Below, one piece after another: positions 42,206 through 47,777 of a DNA stretch of 47,777 nucleotides. The translations under genes were made by a program, and so were the position numbers. A model generated the notes under the pieces. That model did no database searches. It was not told where the DNA came from and saw only the letters and a program-made list of their open reading frames with translations. Each line of letters begins with the position of its first letter. Within the stretch, counting starts at the first letter, position 1. The stretch comes from CAYMDP01 sp964389375 (GTDB lineage Bacteria > Bdellovibrionota > Bdellovibrionia > Bdellovibrionales > UBA1609): positions 1 to 47,777 of the forward strand of contig CAYMDP010000021.1 of the NCBI GenBank assembly GCA_964389375.1, read 5' to 3'.

Positions 42206-43174
42206 TTAGTCCATCCAGCGGTCCAACAGGCTAGAAGCGAAACCCTGAAAGCGGTATCCATAAAAAGCTCTTATTCCAAGCGTCGCTTGGGAAAATTCAC
42301 CGTCTTCCACTTGGGTCGTGTTTTGATCCACAATTAACTGAAGGCCTGCGAGATGATTTCCATAATTGTATCCAATCCCCGGTCGCACTCCGATCCGATA
42401 AATTAAATCGAATGTTTGCGAAGACGAAAGATTCGTTCTCTGAAGTCCGGCTCCAGCTCCTGTGAAAACGGAAAGAGTTCCGTAAAATTTTTTTAAAACT
42501 GGTACTAAGTATCCATATCCGACACCTGCAAGAGCAGAGTACATTTCTAGATCTTGAAGTTCGCTAATGCGATGCCGATCCAGAGTTACAAAGGTAGGGA
42601 CCAAGGCCTCATTTGACTGAAGCTGCGTGTAGCCAGCCCCAGCCCACAGAAAAAAACTCCCTCCCCTTTCAAACTGCACACCCTTTTGATCAAAGGCCAC
42701 CGCTTTTGAATAAAAGGCTGGGGAAAGAGCGTTGATATAATTATAAGAAACGTGCCGAATCCGCACATCCGGTCGAATCACTGGATTTCCCTGGGGATCT
42801 TTCCAATCCTGGACCGAATATCCTTTAAAGGATTGATATATCAGTTCATGCGTGGACCGATGGCCAAAAAATCGGAGTTGATAGTCTTGAATCTGACTGG
42901 CCCCTTTTTGCTCGATGGATTTTTGATCCGGCTGACTAGGAAGTTGAAGGCTCAGTCCCCATCCTCGATAGGAAATCGCCAAATAGGGCAAAGAGGGTGA
43001 ATTCGGAACCAAGGTCACGTCCGGACCAGGTCCGCGTAAACTAAAATCCAAGCTCGGCGTCGAAAGCCCCCCTTTTATCTGCAAGGTCTTTGGATATTCG
43101 GGATCCCAACGAGATTCCCCAAAAGAGCGCAGGGGCGTAAGCAGCAGCAGAGGCAGAAGATAATACACACACAT
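42206..43174 (-). CDS. DUF4421-like outer-membrane beta-barrel protein
   Basis: 322 residues with a signal peptide (VYYLLPLLLLTPLRSFGES). The mature part alternates aromatic/hydrophobic strands typical of a barrel: PYLAISYRGWGLSLQLP early, then GVGYGYLVPVL, FTGAGAGLQRTN, RVGVRPGIGYNY-like IGVRPGIGYNYGN and FYGYRFQGF at the end. The pattern fits DUF4421, found mostly in Bacteroidetes and some proteobacteria; function unknown. Flanked by the two family-2 palindromes, just outside the candidate island. Confidence 0.8.
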   Translation of the reverse strand: MCVYYLLPLLLLTPLRSFGESRWDPEYPKTLQIKGGLSTPSLDFSLRGPGPDVTLVPNSPSLPYLAISYRGWGLSLQLPSQPDQKSIEQKGASQIQDYQLRFFGHRSTHELIYQSFKGYSVQDWKDPQGNPVIRPDVRIRHVSYNYINALSPAFYSKAVAFDQKGVQFERGGSFFLWAGAGYTQLQSNEALVPTFVTLDRHRISELQDLEMYSALAGVGYGYLVPVLKKFYGTLSVFTGAGAGLQRTNLSSSQTFDLIYRIGVRPGIGYNYGNHLAGLQLIVDQNTTQVEDGEFSQATLGIRAFYGYRFQGFASSLLDRWMD

Positions 43175-43245
43175 TCTACAATTGTTCCACGACTATAAGA
43201 CATCGTCCAGAGCGCTTTCACACCAAAACTAATCCACGGCTTGAT

Positions 43246-43515
43246 TTGTCAGACAATTATTCACTTGAGCTCAAAATAGATAAAACCGACAATTATTCTA
43301 TGAAAAAGATTAAAGACTCCGAAATATACCCTAAGTTTGAATTTCGGGTAAGCCATGAAGACAAGATCTGGCTTCAAAAAGAACTCGGAAGTTTAAAAAA
43401 TAAATTTAACGAACGCACGGGTCACTCGGTGGTTACAAAAAATACGCTTCTTGTCGCAGCCCTACGCCATGGGATCAATTATCTCAAATCTCGAGAGAAA
43501 ATTGGCTCGAAATAA
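43246..43515 (+). CDS. Small protein, ribbon-helix-helix-like, unknown function
   Basis: 89 residues from TTG 43246, or 71 from ATG 43300; neither has a good ribosome site. The core FEFRVSHEDKIWLQKEL followed by two helices (NTLLVAALRHGINYLKS) resembles a CopG/MetJ-type ribbon-helix-helix DNA-binding protein, but the match is by pattern only. If the ATG is right, two copies of GACAATTATTC (43252-43262, 43288-43298) lie in its leader and could be operators. Followed by a hairpin terminator at 43530. Confidence 0.6.
   Translation: MSDNYSLELKIDKTDNYSMKKIKDSEIYPKFEFRVSHEDKIWLQKELGSLKNKFNERTGHSVVTKNTLLVAALRHGINYLKSREKIGSK
43252..43298 (+). repeat. Two direct copies of GACAATTATTC
   Basis: Identical 11-mers at 43252-43262 and 43288-43298, 36 bp apart start to start (between three and four helical turns). 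They lie directly before ATG 43300 and would encode DNYS twice if translation starts at TTG 43246. Confidence 0.5.
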
Positions 43516-43529
43516 TAAGTTTTATTCGA

Positions 43530-43550
43530 AATGGCGAAGCCATTATTTCT
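43530..43550 (+). terminator. Probable terminator of the small ORF
   Basis: AATGGC-GAA-GCCATT hairpin followed by ATTTCTT, 15 nt past the stop of the 43515 gene. A short stem but a good loop and U-rich tail. Confidence 0.5.
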
Positions 43551-43605
43551 TAAAGGCTCTTCTGCCCTAAAGCCAAGACGACTCCCAAATAATATTTAGT
43601 TTATT

Positions 43606-43690
43606 CCCAGCCCCAAGTGGTAGCAATCGCGCGCCATAACCATCCTGTAATATTTGAATTGATGCGATGACGCTACCACTTGGGAGCTGG
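43606..43690. repeat. Palindromic repeat family 2, copy B
   Basis: Arms 43606-43624 and 43672-43690 surround a 47-nt loop (43625-43671), the same length as in copy A and in the same orientation. Outside the shared AAGTGGTAGC, the stem uses CCAGC/GCTGG where A uses CCAGG/CCTGG, a paired change. The loop keeps AATCGCGCG, CATAACCATCC and TGAATTGATGCG but differs in its centre. Confidence 0.85.
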
Positions 43691-43737
43691 AACCTTATGT
43701 AATGACGCTACCACTTGGGAGCTGGAACCTTATGTAA
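43668..43737 (+). repeat. Tandem duplication of the copy-B right arm (2 x 35 bp)
   Basis: 35-bp units at 43668-43702 and 43703-43737 are identical and contain the right arm plus its CTGGAACCTTATGTAA tail. Copy A has the arm only once, so the duplication is recent or is maintained. Confidence 0.9.
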
Positions 43738-43920
43738 AGAAAAAGTGAACATCGTTGCTGGTTCCAAAATGGCCAATTGACTGCAGAGGCCTAATGAAAA
43801 GATTAATCTCGATAAAGGCACTATTTCAAAAGCATGCATTGTATTCGTCCCTTGATAGGCCTAAGCATGACCCCTGAGACACTTTTGAAATTCTTCAAAT
43901 TTGCTTCAGTTCACTGACTT
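43738..43920. other. Intergenic leader region of the OmpA-type gene
   Basis: About 180 bp with no gene seen. AGGCCTAA occurs twice (near 43790 and 43856). It probably holds the promoter of the OmpA-type lipoprotein gene; no boxes could be assigned with confidence. Confidence 0.4.
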
Positions 43921-43935
43921 AGGAGAAAATAAATT

Positions 43936-45315
43936 TTGTTATTAACAAAAAAAATGTTCCAGACAATTTTGGTTTTAGGATTCAGCGCCTCTATCTTTCT
44001 TGGCTGCGCCAGTGTCAAGATGGCCGACATCCCCACAACAGCAGATCCTCGAGAGGAAATCGCTAAACTTGATGCTGACTTGAATGAGGCCTCCACAAAG
44101 AATATCGATGTTCTTGCAACTCGAGAGTTTCGCCAAAGCAGAAGCTATTTAGATAAAGCGAAAAAAGAACTTGAGAAGGGAAAATCGCAAAGCAGGGTTC
44201 TTGATAGCTTAAGAGCCGCAAAAGGAAGCTTAAACCAAGCTTACTCAGAAGCTGGAAATCGCGAAAGTCATGCCGTAGGACTTTTCGCAGCCCGACAGAT
44301 GGCTCTTCAAGCAGGGGCAGGCTCATTTCCTGAACTACAGTCTGAACTTGAAGATCTTGATGAAGACGTCAGCGATCGCGCAGATAAGCTTGCAGACACA
44401 GATGTCGAAGAATTGTCTGGCTACCAAGATAAGTATGTTGATATCGAAAGACGATCCGTTGTTCTTTCTCAGCTTGGAAAAGCTCAAGCGCTAGTTAATG
44501 GCGCAGAAAAAGAAAAGGCCTCTAAAAAGGCCCCAATCTCTTTTAAGAAGGCTGAACTTTCTTTAAAGACCGCGGAGTCTATGATTTCTTCGAACCTGCG
44601 CAACCCCAGCGGATACCAAGCTGCCGTGGGAAAAGCTCGAACAGATGCCACTCAGTTAAATCGAGTTATGGCTACGATTAAACAAAATGGAAACGAACTC
44701 GATGAGTCTGTAGCTATTAAGATGGTTGCCCAAAGTGCCACGATCTCAGGACTTGAGCAGAATTTAGAGAATGTCACGGCTCAGGGCGCGGCGGATCAAT
44801 CCGCAATGCAGGCTGAGAACGACTTCTTATCCTCAGCTAATGCATCTAAAACTGCAGCCCTTGGACGTGCAAACTCTAAAGTTCAGGTTCAAAAAGCCAT
44901 TGAGACGGCGCGCTCAGAATTTTCTCCTGCGGAAGCTGAGGCTTACCAACAAGGCGAAAATTTAGTCATTCGTCTTAAGAAAATCAGCTTTGCAAGCGGT
45001 CAATCTGATCTTCCAGAAGAATCTCTTGCTCTTCTAGGGAAGGTTTTGGAAATTGCAAAGTCACTGAATAGCTCTGGAATTAGAGTCGAAGGACACACGG
45101 ATTCTGTCGGAACAGAATCCATCAACAAGACGATTTCACAAAGTCGAGCCAACGCAGTTGCGACTTATTTTAGAACGAATGGGATGTCTGATGTAAAAAT
45201 CGAATCCGAGGGCTTTGGTTATAAAAAACCAATCGCAACAAATAAGTCTAAAGAAGGACGTGCACAGAATCGCCGGGTCGATGTGGTTATCACACCCAAT
45301 ACCTCTGTCGAATAA
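43936..45315 (+). CDS. OmpA-family lipoprotein with DUF4398-like helical domain
   Basis: 459 residues from TTG 43936, with AGGAG 10 nt upstream; ATG 43954 would leave the site too far away. Signal FQTILVLGFSASIFLGC gives a lipobox (FLGC). Residues about 35-340 are alpha-helical coiled segments with DUF4398-like character (SRSYLDKAKKELEKGK). The C-terminal 115 residues are an OmpA peptidoglycan-binding domain: SFASGQSDL, GHTDSVGTESINKTISQSRA, GFGYKKPIATN, GRAQNRRVDVVI. An outer-membrane lipoprotein that grips the cell wall; helical part possibly spans the periplasm (inference). Confidence 0.93.
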   Translation: MLLTKKMFQTILVLGFSASIFLGCASVKMADIPTTADPREEIAKLDADLNEASTKNIDVLATREFRQSRSYLDKAKKELEKGKSQSRVLDSLRAAKGSLNQAYSEAGNRESHAVGLFAARQMALQAGAGSFPELQSELEDLDEDVSDRADKLADTDVEELSGYQDKYVDIERRSVVLSQLGKAQALVNGAEKEKASKKAPISFKKAELSLKTAESMISSNLRNPSGYQAAVGKARTDATQLNRVMATIKQNGNELDESVAIKMVAQSATISGLEQNLENVTAQGAADQSAMQAENDFLSSANASKTAALGRANSKVQVQKAIETARSEFSPAEAEAYQQGENLVIRLKKISFASGQSDLPEESLALLGKVLEIAKSLNSSGIRVEGHTDSVGTESINKTISQSRANAVATYFRTNGMSDVKIESEGFGYKKPIATNKSKEGRAQNRRVDVVITPNTSVE

Positions 45316-45335
45316 ATAAATTCAGTATTTTATTC

Positions 45336-45367
45336 AGGCCGCAAGGTTTACTTGTGGCCTTGTTTTT
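45336..45367 (+). terminator. Intrinsic terminator of the OmpA-type gene
   Basis: AGGCCGCAAG pairs with CTTGTGGCCT (one G-T wobble) around a 5-nt loop, followed by TGTTTTT. It lies 20 nt after the stop, so transcription of the downstream trio probably starts anew or by read-through. Confidence 0.85.
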
Positions 45368-45396
45368 AAGCAAATGAGTAACCATAAGGAGATTTT

Positions 45397-45651
45397 GTGA
45401 GATTGAATGAAGAAACTGTTAAAGGAAAATGGCTTGAAATCAAAGGCGAAGTTCAAAAGGCCTGGGGAAAATTAACTTCTGATGAACTTGAGAAAACCAA
45501 GGGTGATGTCAAGGCGATTGCCGGCCTTGTTCTACAAAAATATGGCGAAAAAAATGAAAAGTTTCAAGAACGCTACGCAAGTATCCTTAAGAGCGTAGAA
45601 GACAAAAAAGACGACGTGGTTAAAAACCTTAAAGAGAATCTGAAATCATGA
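45397..45651 (+). CDS. CsbD-family stress protein
   Basis: 84 residues starting with GTG, AAGGAG 5 nt upstream. The opening VKGKWLEIKGEVQKAWGKLT followed by KGDVKAIAGLVLQKYG is the CsbD signature. The family is induced by general or envelope stress in many bacteria and has no established biochemistry. First of three short genes (CsbD, GlsB/YeaQ, small periplasmic protein). Its stop overlaps the next start (ATGA). Confidence 0.92.
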   Translation: MRLNEETVKGKWLEIKGEVQKAWGKLTSDELEKTKGDVKAIAGLVLQKYGEKNEKFQERYASILKSVEDKKDDVVKNLKENLKS

Positions 45652-45899
45652 TTTGGACTTTACTGATCGGTCTATTAATAGGAATTGTCGCTAAATTTTT
45701 GATGCCAGGCAGAGACCCCGGTGGCTTTATAATCACGATTCTTCTAGGAATCGGTGGCGCCATGTTATCCGGCTGGGCTGGTGACGCCATGGGGATTTAC
45801 CACACCGGGGAACCTGCGGGATTTCTTGCAGCTGTCCTGGGGGCCATGGTTATATTATTTATTTATCGACAACTCTCTTCGAAGAACAAAGCAATTTAG
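45648..45899 (+). CDS. GlsB/YeaQ/YmgE-family membrane protein
   Basis: 83 residues, three membrane segments. Typical family features: LLIGLLIGIVAKFLMPGRDP, then GGFIITILLGIGGAMLSGW and AAVLGAMVILFIYR at the end. Transglycosylase-associated or GlsB-type small membrane proteins of the stress response; no catalytic activity is established. Coupled to the CsbD gene through an ATGA overlap. Confidence 0.93.
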   Translation: MIWTLLIGLLIGIVAKFLMPGRDPGGFIITILLGIGGAMLSGWAGDAMGIYHTGEPAGFLAAVLGAMVILFIYRQLSSKNKAI

Positions 45900-45919
45900 T
45901 TTTTTAAACAGGAGCATAC

Positions 45920-46195
45920 ATGAAATTCGTATTAGCTACTCTTTTAGTATTTGGATTTGTATCAATGGGCCACGCAGAGGAAAGCCTTGGTGAAAAAGCC
46001 AAGGCAACGACTGATTCCGCAAAACGTGGGCTCAAAAAAGGCTACAATCGCACAAAAGAAGCCGCCTGCGGCACACTGACGGGCGATAACAAAGTCCAGT
46101 GTCTAGCAAAGAAGGCAAAGAATCGCACCGAAGAAGGTGTTGATGCCGTTAAAGACAAGGCCTCTGAAGTTAAGAATTCCGTCGACTCCGAGTAG
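45920..46195 (+). CDS. Small secreted amphipathic protein
   Basis: 91 residues with signal peptide (KFVLATLLVFGFVSMGHAEE) and CAGGAG ribosome site. The mature part is a lysine/alanine-rich helix with repeated K-x2-A/T pattern (GEKAKATTDSAKRGLKKG, KNRTEEGVDAVKDKASEVK) and a Cys pair (AACGTLT, VQCLAKK). The pattern recalls LEA-like or CsbD-like helical stress proteins. It lies 20 bp after the GlsB-type gene, so the three probably form one stress unit. Confidence 0.85.
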   Translation: MKFVLATLLVFGFVSMGHAEESLGEKAKATTDSAKRGLKKGYNRTKEAACGTLTGDNKVQCLAKKAKNRTEEGVDAVKDKASEVKNSVDSE

Positions 46196-46308
46196 CCGAA
46201 CGGATGGCGGCATGCGGGAAGCTCGATGGCCAATTGGCCTAAGGCTAACCGCAAACTTCTAGACAAAGAACTAGGTCGGTTTGTGAATCAAAATTCCGAT
46301 ACGCCTAG

Positions 46309-47610
46309 GTGGTTTTACTATTCCTTCAAATCTTATTTTTTCTTCAGGCCGCGGCCCTTGATCCCGAAGTGGTTTGGTCCTGGCCCGAATGTCGTGGATT
46401 AAAAAGTCAGTGGACCACAGGTGACTTTATTGACCTTAAAACCAAGGGTCAGTTTTATCGCCCAGCCGATGCACTCAATCGATTTTCTGTGAGCATCGAT
46501 CGATTTTATGATTGGCATCAATCCAATGCCCATTGCTCTTCTTCACAAAAATCTCCGTTTGATGGTGCCTTTAACAAAGAGCCCAATGCGGCCGTTCTAT
46601 TGACAGATAAAATTCAGAAAAAAATGGTCGCGAAAATTCAGGCGGATCTTAAAACCCAAGAAAACCTCATTGGCAATGGGATTCTTTGCACAGAAGAAAT
46701 CATCCCGGCCCAACACAAGGTAAAGTGCGAAAATTACATCAAAGATATACTGCCAAGTTTTCAAGAGCGACTTCAGCTGATGCGAGTGATGAAAAGCATT
46801 GCTCAAAATAGTTTAAAACCCGAGCACGACAAACCCTTCAGCAATGGTCTTTATGCTCATTTTTTTCCAAGCCTTTGGAAAAAGGATACCGTGAAAAACA
46901 TGAGTCCGCTAAATGAAGATGAGATTATTCTTCGTGAAGAGTTTTTAACTCAAAAAGGTCTTAGCCCTGAATTGGCTGAAAAAATTTATTATAGTCTTCT
47001 TTCAACAACCCCCACAATGTTGTTTTTTGATCAAAAGGTGGATGCAAAAAGCTTAAACCAAGCCTTAAAGAAACAAAAAAACCAAAATACTTTCGATCAA
47101 AAAGAAAACCTAGAGGATGCAAAACAAGAACTTTTTTTCTTTACTGACTACCTTAAAGAGACACTTTTAGAGTTTCCCAAACACGAGCGGGGTGACGCAT
47201 GCAAAGTTGTCAGCGAGGTCTACCGGAATCTTCACCTTCAATATGAAACCTTTCCCAAATACGCCGCCATGATGGGCGGTCTCGTCAGCCTTCAAACGGC
47301 TCCTTTTAGAATTTTGGGACGTGAATTTTTTAAGGGGATCTCTGTCAAGATGGCCCTGACTGCGACCGCCCTTTACGGAAGTATGAGCTATAAAGATTTT
47401 CAAAAGTATCAGCAAGGGGTAAATTTTTGCTCGACTCAAGCCCTCGGCGCGGACGCTCTAAATTCAAAAATTTGTAACTTCGAGGGGATCAATCGCATGT
47501 ATGAAGGTGCTCAAGAAAGCGCCGTGATCTCTGTCTTAGCTGTGCCGGCAACTATGGCCGCCCGGGCCCTGATCCGTAAAATCCGAGCCCGCCGTGGAGT
47601 CGGTAAATAA
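46309..47610 (+). CDS. Secreted protein of unknown function
   Basis: 433 residues from a GTG start; the ribosome site is weak (AGG next to the start), so the true start is uncertain. The hydrophobic N-terminus (LLFLQILFFLQAAA) acts as a signal peptide. The mature part is mostly helical with scattered cysteines (PECRGL, AHCSSS, ILCTEE, VKCENY, DACKVV, NFCSTQ, KICNFE). A hydrophobic stretch near the C-terminus (ESAVISVLAVPATMAARALI) precedes a basic end (RKIRARR). No family recognised. Convergent with the gene at the right edge. Confidence 0.78.
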   Translation: MVLLFLQILFFLQAAALDPEVVWSWPECRGLKSQWTTGDFIDLKTKGQFYRPADALNRFSVSIDRFYDWHQSNAHCSSSQKSPFDGAFNKEPNAAVLLTDKIQKKMVAKIQADLKTQENLIGNGILCTEEIIPAQHKVKCENYIKDILPSFQERLQLMRVMKSIAQNSLKPEHDKPFSNGLYAHFFPSLWKKDTVKNMSPLNEDEIILREEFLTQKGLSPELAEKIYYSLLSTTPTMLFFDQKVDAKSLNQALKKQKNQNTFDQKENLEDAKQELFFFTDYLKETLLEFPKHERGDACKVVSEVYRNLHLQYETFPKYAAMMGGLVSLQTAPFRILGREFFKGISVKMALTATALYGSMSYKDFQKYQQGVNFCSTQALGADALNSKICNFEGINRMYEGAQESAVISVLAVPATMAARALIRKIRARRGVGK

Positions 47611-47614
47611 ATTT

Positions 47615-47777
47615 TTACCGCTCTCCCTTTGCAAAAGACTCTGAACCATGCCGCTCAATATTTCTTGCAGTTGGCTGGTAAGCCGTTTTTTGATCTTTAA
47701 GCACGCTAGAGTTATGATTTGATGAATCGGCTTCAAGCTGAGTGCCGGTCTGGGCATCTGCACCCGATTTACCCGCA
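47615..47777 (-). CDS. C-terminal end of a gene that starts beyond the window
   Basis: The minus-strand frame is open from the right edge to TAA at 47617-47615, giving 53 residues. Composition is polar and disordered-looking (QTGTQLEADSSNHNSSV, then ARNIERHGSESFAKGER). Its stop lies 4 bp from the stop of the convergent secreted-protein gene. Too little is visible for a function. An overlapping frame on the same strand has a start codon but an unlikely composition. Confidence 0.6.
   Translation of the reverse strand, partial: AGKSGADAQTGTQLEADSSNHNSSVLKDQKTAYQPTARNIERHGSESFAKGER

Noticed and set aside
42000..42261. Minus-strand open frames of 60 and 73 codons
   Set aside because: They run through the tRNA-end repeat and palindrome A and share the DUF4421 gene's 3' end; no ribosome site or family signal.
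46225..46240. GGCCAATTGGCC palindrome after the small periplasmic protein gene
   Set aside because: A 12-bp perfect palindrome without loop or U-tract; it could be chance or a restriction-type site.

Overview
The window looks like chromosome from a Gram-negative bacterium of the Bdellovibrionota (Bdellovibrio-like) type. I infer this from the many short lipoproteins and signal-peptide proteins of unknown function, a PP2C/anti-sigma/STAS operon joined to chemotaxis-type parts, moderate GC, frequent TTG/GTG starts, and a type-A RNase P RNA. Species is not determined. A run of 10 Ns inside hppD shows that this is a draft assembly.

Region by region. 1-7661 (minus) is a six-gene signalling operon: a membrane PP2C phosphatase (RsbU-like), an RsbW-like ATPase, a STAS protein, a CheA-like PAS/Hpt/ATPase kinase, a CheY-like receiver, and a receiver-DUF4388-J-domain fusion that runs off the left edge. 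7780-11061 (plus) is a large FecR-domain protein with eight WRVR-type beta modules. 11041-14355 (minus) carries hppD-hgmA-ribD (tyrosine/homogentisate breakdown plus riboflavin synthesis). 14506-16847 (plus) encodes a GNAT, a rhodanese and a HAD 5'-nucleotidase. 17801-22477 (plus) is a compact pantothenate/CoA operon: a DUF2520 Rossmann protein, panB, panC, coaBC, coaX and panD. 24687-30545 (minus) is a leucine-degradation (Liu-type) cluster: hotdog protein, methylcrotonyl-CoA carboxylase as three polypeptides, methylglutaconyl-CoA hydratase and HMG-CoA lyase. 30634-33025 (plus) holds a secreted protein, a TPMT-like methyltransferase and a lipoprotein.

33051-34140 is non-coding: rnpB with promoter and terminator on the minus strand, and upstream of it two very long hairpins (H1, H2). 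Their 37-38 bp stems differ in sequence, but they share a nearly identical 44-nt loop with a compensated base pair inside it. This is the strongest unexplained signal in the window. A matrixin-type metalloprotease and a coupled membrane protein follow on the minus strand.

35598-42005: tRNA-Val(TAC) is followed by a roughly 6.3-kb segment that looks like an integrated island. The tRNA 3' end is repeated at the far end, a 17-bp direct repeat lies near both ends, and a recombinase-domain gene sits beside the distal end. Its cargo is a baeRF-type release-factor-fold protein, a small membrane protein, an HPF/RaiA-like protein, an SbtA-type bicarbonate permease, a NhaR-like LysR regulator, an Alx/TerC membrane protein and a zinc-ribbon protein. 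Together they suggest a pH/ion/carbon stress and ribosome-protection module (inference).

42097-47777 has two copies of a second palindromic repeat family (A and B) around a DUF4421 outer-membrane gene and a small ORF. Then come an OmpA-type lipoprotein, a stress-type trio (CsbD, GlsB/YeaQ, small periplasmic protein), a large secreted protein of unknown function, and the C-terminal end of one more gene at the right edge.
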